Shown piece by piece: positions 48,501-57,500 of a stretch of DNA of 64,000 nt. The notes under the pieces are model-generated. The model was given only the letters and a program-made list of their open reading frames with translations, searched no databases and was not told the origin of the DNA. Within the stretch, counting starts at the first letter, position 1. Each line of letters opens with the position of its first letter. The stretch is from Planctomycetota bacterium (lineage in GTDB: Bacteria; Planctomycetota; B15-G4), in the NCBI GenBank assembly GCA_021604805.1, contig BQJR01000002.1, positions 456,665 to 520,664 on the forward strand, given 5' to 3'. The position numbers and the translations under genes are program-made.

Positions 48501-49095
48501 GCCGCGCGCGTCGATCACGACTTGGCAGATCATGGCGCTCGAGTCGGCGCGCTTGGGCGGGCTCGAGGTTCCCGACCAGACCTTCGTCGACGCGCGACGT
48601 TTCTTGCGCGCCTCGCACCGTCGCGACTGGGGCGTGATCCTCTACAGCCATGACCCGTCGCGCCTGACCAGTCGCTACCAAACGCTGCCCGGCTCCACGC
48701 CTGCAGGCCTGTTCGCGCTCTCGATCCTGGGCGAAGACCTGCGCAGCTCCGAGTACCAGAGCGCGATCAGCTACGTGCGTGAGCGCGCCCCCGACGGTTA
48801 CCGGCGTTCGAGCGACGACGCCTTCGTGTTGCGCGCCGCCGGCAACTTGTACTTCTGGTACTACGGCTCGCTGATGATGTTGCGCCGCGGCGGACGCGCC
48901 TGGCGCGCATGGAACGAGTCGCTGCAGAGCACCCTCTTGCCGTCGCAGCAAGCCGATGGTTCCTGGGAACCGATCTCGCTCTACGCTGAGTACGCCGGCG
49001 ACGACGACGACGACCGCGCGTACACGACCGCCATGTGCGTGCTCACCCTCGAGGTGTACTACCGCTACTTCACGCCGCTGCTGCAGGTGAAGTGA
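45598..49095 (+). CDS. TonB-like giant protein: beta-propeller, S-x3-H helix, linker, alpha/alpha toroid
   Basis: A 1165-residue envelope protein encoded 4 nt after exbD. Predicted layout: TM1 (11-27), a PD40/WD40-like propeller at about 77-307 with repeated ASNRGG/ASDRSGG-type blades, TM2 (326-343), a short basic loop, and TM3 (352-371) containing S360-x3-H364, the same spacing as the Ser-His motif of the TonB transmembrane helix. A Ser/Ala/Pro-rich linker (about 385-800) leads to a squalene-cyclase-like alpha/alpha toroid (about 815-1150; GLAYLAAQQ, FGGWGYYYPDGRTYDPW). The positive-inside rule puts propeller, linker and toroid in the periplasm. It is likely the energised partner of ExbBD. 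No enzymatic role for the toroid can be claimed. Confidence 0.82.
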   Translation: MKLPPELGRRLVIVVALVAAGFLAAWLRFRPYLENEASYTDGSATYELSQVDRLRFAVWDEPAPLPPWINTEDHERGGTLSPDGRQLVFVVGEEGLNAELFVAEMIDGAPVDPRPLARLNTSADELAPAFSSNALWFASNRGGGQGGLDLWTAEWDDGRFGPAEWVGGGVNTNAQETDPAPVPGSAAVAFASNRARGAREDFDLYIAVPGLVGDDARVDPLEELNSAFEEREPAYTPEGSGLLFASDRSGGLGGFDLWRSVQRHGVWLDPVLMEGLNTELDERSPRPVRDNFSLIFARQNPSGDLDLQSAASLELTRVPGRPVGWWELSLLGLLMLLALLTWLGKRWEALDILAKCLLVSLLVHGALLWWFRDVPVGSEGVDLPETPPSFTVQLSTQRSTPSAARERQGEVDAQRSTLEVSEPTRQQSARESFLAEQQHSAPRAQLLTPSMLSAPAPSRAVAVDSRPPAPSPSQRSAPEVELQAAPEITARSFENDAPTPSLALAEPTLEAARESTSSAQAPQRASRSSSVDTSSSALASEVSPQSFKDLSAPSLENPMAPKRRRIAPSSVAATSSSEALARTDDVALDHAPSPSSANTVAEASPAPPSLEVAPSAKLPTPTASASRRAGGAPQRHGSVASAEPNTSAASQASAAADAPSELGELAVAPVALAAAPSTAASRPSRRGARSAREVHAPVELRAETQATSTDTASGSPNTAVAESAPMNLPDPTALPLLDTGRVKPEAPARRPVRADRLLAAAVPLPELGPARTPLPEPVQAPYTAALPTTERTPWEQTPYKSRVGDAKTQALAEYGGSQETEAAVAAGLAYLAAQQSGMGHWGSEDDYDDKYGHVAVGKTALCLLAFLGAGHVPGGDSEYARVSERAVDFLLAQQDDRSGHFGYSTSYSHGVTTYALAECFALTRMERLRRPLRSAVQHILSEQNHEPDPRRFGGWGYYYPDGRTYDPWPRASITTWQIMALESARLGGLEVPDQTFVDARRFLRASHRRDWGVILYSHDPSRLTSRYQTLPGSTPAGLFALSILGEDLRSSEYQSAISYVRERAPDGYRRSSDDAFVLRAAGNLYFWYYGSLMMLRRGGRAWRAWNESLQSTLLPSQQADGSWEPISLYAEYAGDDDDDRAYTTAMCVLTLEVYYRYFTPLLQVK

Positions 49096-49148
49096 GGCTC
49101 GAAGGAGGGGCTGTGGGCGTGACGGCATGGAAGCCTGTGCCAGCTGGG

Positions 49149-49154
49149 TAGACT
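49149..49154 (+). promoter_or_regulatory. -10 box (TAGACT) upstream of the CRTAC1 gene
   Basis: TAGACT lies 39 nt before the ATG at 49194, giving a leader of about 33 nt. It is identical to the box of several other first genes in the window. Confidence 0.45.
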
Positions 49155-49193
49155 GGCCCGCCGCCGCCCGACACTTCCCCGAGAACGTTGATC

Positions 49194-51563
49194 ATGTCGC
49201 TGCCAGCTCTCGTCACGCGCACCGCGCTCGTGTCGCTGCTCACCGTTGCCGCCTGCGGGGATCCGCCGGCGCTGCGTTTCGACGCGCGGCCACTGCCCGT
49301 GGGCTACGACGCCGCCGAAGTGCTCGACGTCTGCCTGATCGACCTACACGGCGACGGCCGCCACGAGATCCTGGTCAGCACGCGCGAGGCACTGCGAGTG
49401 ATCGAGTGGCGCGACGGCGCCGCGCACGATCTCAGCACCGGAACAGGCCTCGATGCCCTCGCCCCCGGACACACGCTGCACGCCACTCCCGAAGGCGTGC
49501 TGCTCGAACGCGAAGGCGAAGCCGTGCTGCTGCAGCTCTCGGACATCGGCACCTTCAGCGAGGTGGCTGCCGAGCTCCCGCCGGGCAAGCCGGAAGTGCG
49601 TCTCGCGGCGAGCGTGGATCTCGATGGCGACGGCGACCTCGACCACGCGCGCGTGGAAGCCAACGCACTGACACTCGAACTCACCCTCGCCGACGGCAGC
49701 GTGATCGACGTGAGCCGCGCGCTCGGCGCCGCTGGACTCAAGCTGCCCGGCGAGGCCCGTCGCCTGCGCGCGGGCGACCTCGATGGCGACGGCGACAACG
49801 ACCTGCTCGTGGTCGGCGGCAGACTCTTCGCGTTGATCAACAACGGGGGCACCTTGCGCCTCGACGCCGAGCAACGTCGCGCCGCGGCCCAGGCGGCGAT
49901 CCGGCAACACGGTTCCGGCGACGCCCCCGTCGCCACCGAAGAGCGCAGCTCCTACGCCGCGCCACGCCCCTGGTTCAGCGACGCCACCGCCGAAGCCGGT
50001 CTCGACTTCGTGCATCACGAAGGCGACGAACAGTGGGACATCCGGCCGACCATGGGACCCGGCGCCGCCTTCGCCGACGTGAACACCGACGGCGCACCCG
50101 ACCTCTTCGTGGTCGGCGGCAGCGAACAGACCAGCGCGCTCTTCGTGAACGACGGCGCAGGACGTTTTGCGAACGAGACCGAAGCCTGGCGACTGCACAC
50201 GCGTCGCGGCGCGGGCATGGGCGCCGCCTTCGCCGACATCGACAACGACGGCCGCCCCGACCTCTACGTGACCTACGACGGCCCCAACGCCATGTGGCAT
50301 CACGAGGGCGAGCACTACCGCAACGTGTCCGCGAGCAGCGGCACCGACGACGCCGGCTGGGGCGCCAGCGCAGCCTTCGCCGACATCGATGCCGACGGCG
50401 ACCTCGACCTCTACGTGACCAACTACCTGCTCTTCGACACGGCGCTGATCCCGCCCGAGTCGGTGCGTCGCAGCCATCGCCGCGAAGACCCGATCGCGAT
50501 GCTGCCCTACGTGTTCCCCGGCCAGGCCGACCGGCTGTATCGCAACGACGGCGCGGGCCACTTTGCCGACATCACCGAGGAGTCCGGCGTGTTCGCCCCC
50601 GACGGCAAAGGCCTCGGCGCGCTCTTCGTGGACATCGAGAACGACGGGCGCCCCGATCTCTACGTGGCCAACGACACCACGCCCAACACGCTCTGGCGCA
50701 ACCTCGGTCACGGCCGTTTCGAAGAGGTGTCGCTCAACGTGGGGCTCGACGACCCGCGCGGCGGCATGGGCCTCGCCGGCTTCGACATCGATGCCGACGG
50801 CGACGAAGACATGCTGCTCACGAACTGGCAGCTCGAACCCAACGCGCTCTACCGCAACAACCACGTGCACGCGCCCACCGAGCGCAGGTTCGTGCCGCGC
50901 TTCGAAGACCTCGCCGTGCAGACCGGCCTCGCACAGATGTCGGTGGGTTACGTGGGCTGGGGCTGCTTGCTCGACGACCTCGACAACGATGGCGACGCCG
51001 ACGTGTACGTGGCGAACGGCTACACGAGCCCCGACTACGAGACGACCATGCAGTGCGTCGGGCAGCGCGACCAGTTGTTCGAGAACCTGAGCGGCCCGGG
51101 CGCCTTCGACACGCACCGCGACATGCCCGAGTGGCGCCTCGTGCAAGGTCAACGCGCAGGACCCGTGGCCACGCTGGAGCTCGCCAGCCGCAGCTTGGTC
51201 GGCGCCGATGTCGACCTCGACGGCGACCTCGACCTGCTCGTGACCGCGAACAACGGGCCGCTCGTGCTGCTGCGCAACGAGAGCGGCGGGCGCTCGCTGC
51301 ACCTGACACTGCGAGCGCGGGAAGGCGTCGGGAACCTCGAGGCGATCGGCGCACGCGTCACACTGCTGCTGGAGGATGGTAGCGCACGTTCCGCCTGGAA
51401 TCGCAGAGGCAACGGCTATCTCGGTCACTCAGAAGGCGGCGTGCGCTTCGGCCTGGGCGACGCGACGCCCAGCACCTTGAGCGTGCTCTGGCCCGACGGA
51501 ACGACCAGCGAACACCCCGCGCTCGCGGCCGGACGTCACACGCTCACGCAACCGGCGCGCTGA
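49194..51563 (+). CDS. CRTAC1-family lipoprotein (FG-GAP/VCBS repeats plus ASPIC/UnbV domain)
   Basis: A 789-residue exported protein with a lipobox-like TVAAC (cysteine 21). It then has many calcium-binding-type FG-GAP/VCBS blades of the DxDGDGDxDL kind (for example DLDGDGDNDLLVV, DIDNDGRPDLYV, DVDLDGDLDLLV), which should form one or two beta-propellers. It ends with an ASPIC/UnbV domain (RSLHLTLRAREGVGNLEAIG, then GLGDATPSTLSVLWPDG). These proteins are presumed to be surface-exposed binding or adhesion factors. I chose ATG 49194 over TTG 49188 on spacing to GAG. It is convergent with the next gene across 11 nt. Confidence 0.87.
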   Translation: MSLPALVTRTALVSLLTVAACGDPPALRFDARPLPVGYDAAEVLDVCLIDLHGDGRHEILVSTREALRVIEWRDGAAHDLSTGTGLDALAPGHTLHATPEGVLLEREGEAVLLQLSDIGTFSEVAAELPPGKPEVRLAASVDLDGDGDLDHARVEANALTLELTLADGSVIDVSRALGAAGLKLPGEARRLRAGDLDGDGDNDLLVVGGRLFALINNGGTLRLDAEQRRAAAQAAIRQHGSGDAPVATEERSSYAAPRPWFSDATAEAGLDFVHHEGDEQWDIRPTMGPGAAFADVNTDGAPDLFVVGGSEQTSALFVNDGAGRFANETEAWRLHTRRGAGMGAAFADIDNDGRPDLYVTYDGPNAMWHHEGEHYRNVSASSGTDDAGWGASAAFADIDADGDLDLYVTNYLLFDTALIPPESVRRSHRREDPIAMLPYVFPGQADRLYRNDGAGHFADITEESGVFAPDGKGLGALFVDIENDGRPDLYVANDTTPNTLWRNLGHGRFEEVSLNVGLDDPRGGMGLAGFDIDADGDEDMLLTNWQLEPNALYRNNHVHAPTERRFVPRFEDLAVQTGLAQMSVGYVGWGCLLDDLDNDGDADVYVANGYTSPDYETTMQCVGQRDQLFENLSGPGAFDTHRDMPEWRLVQGQRAGPVATLELASRSLVGADVDLDGDLDLLVTANNGPLVLLRNESGGRSLHLTLRAREGVGNLEAIGARVTLLLEDGSARSAWNRRGNGYLGHSEGGVRFGLGDATPSTLSVLWPDGTTSEHPALAAGRHTLTQPAR

Positions 51564-51574
51564 AACCCGGAGCC

Positions 51575-54343
51575 TCAGCGCCCGCGGGTGTGGATGGGGA
51601 GCCGGTTGGTGGTGTTCGCCGCGCGCGGACGCCCCGATTGCATCACGATGTCGATGCGCTGCGTCATGTCACCGAGCACCGTGACCTCGCGTTGATGCGT
51701 GCTGAAGCCGCGCGCCTCCACGCTCAAGTGGTAGCTGTCGGGCAGCAGCGCGCCGAGCAGGACCTCATCTTCAGCGGTGCGCACCGACTCGGAGCGTGAC
51801 ACGTTCCTGCGGTCGGTGGATCGCACGCGCACACGCATGCCTGGAATCGGGAGGCCGGTTTCGTCGCGCACGCTCACGAGCAAGTCGCCGGTGGGTCCGA
51901 GCGTGAGCGTGTGTTGCACGGGTGGTCCCGGCCACACGAAGAACGCTGCGCCGAACTCGTCCTCGAGCTGCGGCAACTGGATCGCGAAGCGCCCGCCCTC
52001 GTAGAGCCGGAAGCGCGCGAAGCCGTCGGAGTCGGTGCGCTGCGAAGAGGACTTCGGTCGCTTGAGTTTCTTGTTCTTCTTGCGCTGACGCTTGGCCTTC
52101 TCGTAGGCCTCGTGCGCGTCCCAGTCCACCACGCTCACGCGCAGCCCCGGCACGGGCACGCCGCGGCTGTCCTCCACGAGCAAGTTGAGCACGGCGCCGG
52201 GCTGGAGCGTGACCTCGACTTCTGGCGGTTCGAGACGTCCGTCGAAATCCACCGGCGCGGAGTAGGCCGTGAGGCTCTCATCGTGTGAGACCAGCGCGCG
52301 ATAGCGGCCGGGGCCGGGCAAGGTCACGGCGAAGCTGCCGGGCTCGCTGCGGTCGGGACGCAAGCGCGTGGAGAGGTTCTTCCAGACCCACTCGCCGTCG
52401 TCGAGCTGCTCACTCTGCAGGCGACCGCCGAAGTCTTCGACCGGCGCGAAGTTGCTCGCGTGCAGCACGCGGCCGCGTAGGCGCAGCACGGGTTCGAGCG
52501 CGAGCACGATGTCGGTGTCACCGGCCCAGAGGCTGCTCAGCGAGGCGCGCTTGTAGCCCTCGGCTTCGGCATAGAGACGGCCGCTCTGATCGTCGTCACA
52601 CGGGCCGACGCGGAAGCGGCCTTCGCCGTCGGTGTAATCGCTGGGACCGAAGCTGCCCCACACGTGCGCGGCCACGATCGGTGCGCCGTGTTCGTCGAGC
52701 ACGAAACCTGTCACGTAGCTGCCGCCGTCGAGCGCGAGTTCGATCGGGTCGCTGCTCTCGAGCGGCCAAGCCACGGGAACACTCACGCTCTGCAGACCTT
52801 CGTGCCGGGCTTGCAGCACGAGTTCGTCGTCGGGGCCGGCGCGTTCATGGTGCAACTCGGCGAGGCCTTCGGCGTCGGTGCGCCCGAGCGTGGTCGTGGC
52901 GTGGGACAGCACCGCGACCTCGGCGTGCGGCAGAGGGGCACCGTGCAGAGTCGTCTGCACGCGCAAGATCGCAGGCTCCACGAGTTCGAGACGCGCCTCT
53001 CGCGAGCTGCGTGGACGGTTGGCGCGCGCGGTGTAGCCGCGTTCGTCACGCGCGACGTAGGCCAGCGAGCCGCGACCGTCCCAAGCCGACGGGTCGAGTT
53101 CGGCGAGGCCTTCGGCATCTGTCAGGTCGGTGAAGAGCAGGCCCTCGGGCCCGCGCAACTCGACGCTCGCGCCCTCGACCGCAGCGCCGGTCTCGGCGTC
53201 GAACACGCGCGCCAGGCGCGGCTCGACGGCGGCGAGGCTCAGCACGATGCTCTCGTCGTCACGCAGACTGCGGCTCTGGTAGCGCTCGCTGCGGCTCGGC
53301 AAGTGTGCTTCCGCGAAGGCTTCGATCACGAAGCCGCGCGCGGGTGACTCGGGGATCACGAAGCGCCCGTCGGCATCCGTGAGCACTTCGACTTCGTGCA
53401 AGGCCTGGGTTTCGTGTTCGATCTTCGCTGCACTCGCGAGGCGCGCTTCGATGTCGATCGTGAGTCGCACGCGCGCGCCTTCGAGCGGGAGGTTCGTTTC
53501 GCGTTCGAGCACTTGGCCGAGCACGTCGCGCGCGGGCGGCAACTCGAACACGCGCTCCTCGTCGAGCGGGACGAGCGAGCCGGAGAGCAAGCCGAAGCCC
53601 AAGGCCCAAGCGCCGTAGAGCTGCTCGCTGCTGGGTAAGGGCGCGAGCTCGAAGCGGCCGTCGGCATCGGTCTGGGTGAGCATGTGTTGTGCCGCAGCGA
53701 GCACGCCCACGTGCGCGCCGGGCACGGGCTCGCCGGTGACCTCGGAGATCACTTGGCCCGCGAGGGACACGCCCGGCTCGAGCACGACCAGCAGCTCGAC
53801 CCCGCTCACCACATCGCGCAACCTGCGCGGCGCTGCGAGGCGCCCGCCCGCCCGCAAGGTGTGTTGCGCACCGGCGCGCGCCGCCAGACGAAAGGCGCCG
53901 TCGGCATCGCTGCTCGCGGAACTCAACACCTCGCCCGGCGCCACGGCACCACGCAGCGCGCTCTGCATGCTGGCCGCTTCCTCCGACCACCACGCGTCGC
54001 GCTCCACGAGCAAGAGCAAGGGTTCGTTCGCCACGGGCTTGCCGTCCGGGTCGACGAGTCGCCCGCTCACCCACGCGTCGGCGCGCAACTGCGCGAGCGT
54101 TTCGGGGATCGGATCGGCGACCGGCAGCGCGCTCGTGGACCCCGAGAGGTCGAGCGGTTGCGCGTCGACGGAATCACTCGTGGGCAAGACGGCCAAGGTC
54201 GAGGGAAGGAGCTCGGAGAGCGGCGCCCCCGAGCCGGCCTGCGGCGCCCCGCGCGCGCCCTCGCCCGTGTCGAGCATCCACCACACACCGCCCATGGCGA
54301 TCATCACGAACAGCGCGAGCAAGCTGGTGAGCGTTCGGGGCAT
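51575..54343 (-). CDS. giant carboxypeptidase-regulatory-like domain membrane protein
   Basis: A 922-residue protein with one N-terminal TM helix (about 6-24) and a periplasmic region built from about eight immunoglobulin-like carboxypeptidase-regulatory domains. Each is recognisable by G-x-V/I...G-x-P-V-x-G/A-A...T-D-A-D-G-R-F, for example SGRLVDPDGKPVANEPLLLL and QTDADGRFELAPLP. A strikingly basic insert (KAKRQRKKNKKLKRPK) lies near residues 763-778. No catalytic motif is present. TACGAT lies 6 nt before the ATG with no ribosome site, so a leaderless mRNA is predicted. It is divergent from a related 1168-residue protein. The role is probably structural or adhesive. Confidence 0.8.
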   Translation of the reverse strand: MPRTLTSLLALFVMIAMGGVWWMLDTGEGARGAPQAGSGAPLSELLPSTLAVLPTSDSVDAQPLDLSGSTSALPVADPIPETLAQLRADAWVSGRLVDPDGKPVANEPLLLLVERDAWWSEEAASMQSALRGAVAPGEVLSSASSDADGAFRLAARAGAQHTLRAGGRLAAPRRLRDVVSGVELLVVLEPGVSLAGQVISEVTGEPVPGAHVGVLAAAQHMLTQTDADGRFELAPLPSSEQLYGAWALGFGLLSGSLVPLDEERVFELPPARDVLGQVLERETNLPLEGARVRLTIDIEARLASAAKIEHETQALHEVEVLTDADGRFVIPESPARGFVIEAFAEAHLPSRSERYQSRSLRDDESIVLSLAAVEPRLARVFDAETGAAVEGASVELRGPEGLLFTDLTDAEGLAELDPSAWDGRGSLAYVARDERGYTARANRPRSSREARLELVEPAILRVQTTLHGAPLPHAEVAVLSHATTTLGRTDAEGLAELHHERAGPDDELVLQARHEGLQSVSVPVAWPLESSDPIELALDGGSYVTGFVLDEHGAPIVAAHVWGSFGPSDYTDGEGRFRVGPCDDDQSGRLYAEAEGYKRASLSSLWAGDTDIVLALEPVLRLRGRVLHASNFAPVEDFGGRLQSEQLDDGEWVWKNLSTRLRPDRSEPGSFAVTLPGPGRYRALVSHDESLTAYSAPVDFDGRLEPPEVEVTLQPGAVLNLLVEDSRGVPVPGLRVSVVDWDAHEAYEKAKRQRKKNKKLKRPKSSSQRTDSDGFARFRLYEGGRFAIQLPQLEDEFGAAFFVWPGPPVQHTLTLGPTGDLLVSVRDETGLPIPGMRVRVRSTDRRNVSRSESVRTAEDEVLLGALLPDSYHLSVEARGFSTHQREVTVLGDMTQRIDIVMQSGRPRAANTTNRLPIHTRGR

Positions 54344-54349
54344 GGCGTG

Positions 54350-54355
54350 ATCGTA
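54350..54355 (-). promoter_or_regulatory. -10 box (TACGAT), predicted leaderless start
   Basis: Reverse-strand TACGAT, six bases, then the ATG at 54343. It lies at one end of a 181-nt divergent region; the other gene (54525) instead has a GAAG ribosome site. Confidence 0.5.
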
Positions 54356-54524
54356 GCGGAGAGTGGGAGCGACGCCGCGGCCGCCACACACCTCCTCAAC
54401 CGCGCGGCACGCACGAAGTAACGCCCGCCCACTGCATCCGGACACGAAACCGCCACCCGCACGCTCAGCCACCGGCGCACAATGCGTCGGCCGTCTCCTC
54501 CTCCAGCGTTCGCGGTGAAGCTCT

Positions 54525-57500
54525 ATGACTCGTGCTCGTTCCAGCGTTCTCCCGATCGCCGCGCTCGCTCTGATCTTGATCGCGGTCACGTCCTGGTTGC
54601 TACTCCAGGACACTCGAGAAACCGACGCCGGGGGATCGGCTCCGCTGCAGCCCAGCGACAGCAACAGCACTGTCGTCGACGCCGTTGCGCCCGTGAGCCT
54701 CGAGCCTGCGCAGAGCGAAACACTCGCGCTGCCCGACGCGCCGGCAACCGCGGAGCTCAGCGCCGACGAGCAGCTCGCCGAGACCGTGGCGAAGGTGCCG
54801 TGGCGTAGCCTCCACGGACGGGTCCGGCGCAGCGACGGTGGCGAACTGCCGCAAGGCCTGCACGTGATCGCCGCCAAGCAACGCCCGTACCCGCGCATCG
54901 CCAAGGGATCGCTGCAGTCGGCCGTCGCTCGCAACTTCGGCGTCGACCTCGACATCCCCGTGAAGGGATCGCAGCTCGCGCTCGCCACGCGCACCCCCGT
55001 TCGCGCCGACGGCAGTTTCGAGATGCAACGTTTCCCGGCGAAGGACGCCTGGCTGCAACTCGATCACCACACATGGTTCACCCCCGAGCCGCTGCAAGTG
55101 TTCGCGAACGACGACGACGTGGAGCTGCTCATCGAGCTCGGCGCCTGCGTGGAAGGCGTGCTCACGGACAGCGCTGGCGAGTCCGCCGAACGGCACCGCC
55201 TGAACGCCACGACCGTCACCGACCCGTGGCAGGTCTTCGAGAACAACGTGCTGATCGTGCACAGCGCGACCGTACCCAGTGATGCCAGCGGTCATTACCT
55301 GCTCGGCCCGCTGCCAGCCGACACCGAGTTGCGCCTGAGCGTGAGCGCCGAGAACGGCCTGCAGGGTGCGACGCGCGACCTCCCGCCGCTCGCGCCCGGC
55401 GACCGTCATCAAGCCGACTTCACGCTCACCGTCGGGGCCGGCGTGAGCGGTGTCGTGCTCGACGAAGACGACGCCCCCGTGCCCCAGGCGAGCGTGCGCT
55501 TGATGGCCGCCGCGCTCGACATGATGAAGGCCGGCATCGGAGGCGACATCCCCGACGAACGCACGCACACCGACAGCGAAGGCGCCTTCAGCTTCGAAGG
55601 CATCGCGCCCGGTTCGTATCGCTTGGTGCTCGCCACCGCCGACTACGTCCCCGAGGTCAGCGAGACGCCGTTCGAGCTCGCCTCGGGGCAGCAACTCGCG
55701 GGCGTGGAGCTGCGCGCGCGCCGCGGGGAAGCGCTCGGCGGCTTGGTCGTGAACGCGGACACGGGCGCGCCGATCGAAGGCGCGCGAGTCCTGGCGGCGC
55801 GTCGACCCTCGATGGTGAACTTGCGCGCCAACACGGACCGACGCTACCGCGAGGCCGCCACCACCGACGCCACTGGCCGCTTCCACGTCCGCGGTTTCGA
55901 GGAGGCCAAGTTACGCGTCTGGGTCAGCGCCAACGGCTACGTGCGCACGGAGCAAGACGTCACCGCCGGCGACCTCGACCTGCGCGTGGAGCTGCAGCGC
56001 TCACTGAAGATGTCGGGCGTGGTGATCTCACTCGAGGACGCCGAACCCGTGACCGATTACCTCGTGGGGCTGGTCCCGTCGGGAGGGCTCGTGAACATGG
56101 CAGCGTTGGCTGGCGGCGGCAGCGGCCCCGAGCCCGTGCTGCCCGAGCGCGTGCGCGACCCCGACGGTCGCTTCCAACTCACAGGTCTGCGGGCTGGCAG
56201 CTACGAGCTCAGCGTGAACGCGCCGGGCTTCGCGCGCAGCGTGCTCGAGGGCGTCACCCTGGAGCGCGGCAAGGACCTGAACGGACTCGTCATCTACGCG
56301 CAGCAGGAAGCGCGTGTCAGCGGGCGCGTGGTCGACGCGCTCAGCGGCGCCCCGGTTCCCGGCGCGCTGCTGACCACCGATCGCAGCGACATGATGAGCA
56401 TGCTCACCGCGGCCATGAGTCAGCCCGGTCCGCGCACGCACACCGACGACGACGGTCACTTCGTGCTCACCGGACTGGGCGGCGACGAAGCCACGATCAC
56501 GGTCAAGCACGAGGAATTCGTCGCGGAGACGCTGGCACCGCTGGTGCTCGCGAGCGGCGAGTTGCGCGAACTCGGCGAGCTCAGGTTGAGTCGCGGAGCG
56601 AGCGTGTACGGCACAGTGGTCGACGAACTCGACGCGCCCATCGGCGGGCTCACCGTTCTCGTCGCGAACACGATCGGCTCGCTGGTCAAGCGCGACAAAA
56701 CAGACGACGAGGGGCACTGGCGCGTGGTGGGATTGCCTCCGGACACCTACGTCGTCACGCGCATGGACTTCCAACTCGACACGAACGCGGCGTCGAACGC
56801 GAGCATGCTCAAGGACCTCGTGAGCATCCCGGTCACGCTCGAGGCCGACGAAGAGAAGCGCGTGGACCTCGTGGCGCCCGGCGCCGACGGCACCACGCTC
56901 GAGGGGCTGGTCAGTTCGCGCGCGGGCCCCGTCGCCAACGCCACCTTGGTGGTCCTCCCAGACCGCGGCGGCGTGCAGCCGCGCTACACCGGCACCGATA
57001 GCGAGGGGCACTACGAGATCAAAGGGCTCGCGCCCGGACCGTGGCTGCTGCAAGTCGTGCCCTCCGACGGCGAGGGCTTCGGCGGACAACAAGGGATGCC
57101 CACCACCACCGTGGCCGAGCTCGTGGAGGTCGGCGCCGGCCCCTCACAGCGTCACGACATCCGCGTGCCCGGGGGGCGCTTGGCCGGACGCGTCGTGGCC
57201 GCCACCGACGGCCGCGGGCTGGGAGGCGTGCGCGTGCTCTTGGAGCGAGCCGGTGGCGAGCCCCACCCGAGTCGGATCATGGCTGCCGTGGGCGGGCGGG
57301 TCGGCGAGACCTACAGCTCGGCCAACGGTGAGTTCGCCTTCACCCACCTCGCCAGCGGCACCTACGACCTGATCGCGGGCGGCACCAACATGGTGGGATT
57401 CGGTGAAACGGGCTGGGCCTCCACCCGTCTGGAGCAGCAACAGGTTCACGAGAGTCGCGCCGACTTCAGCGTCGAGATCGAGCTGGAGCCCGGCGCGGCC

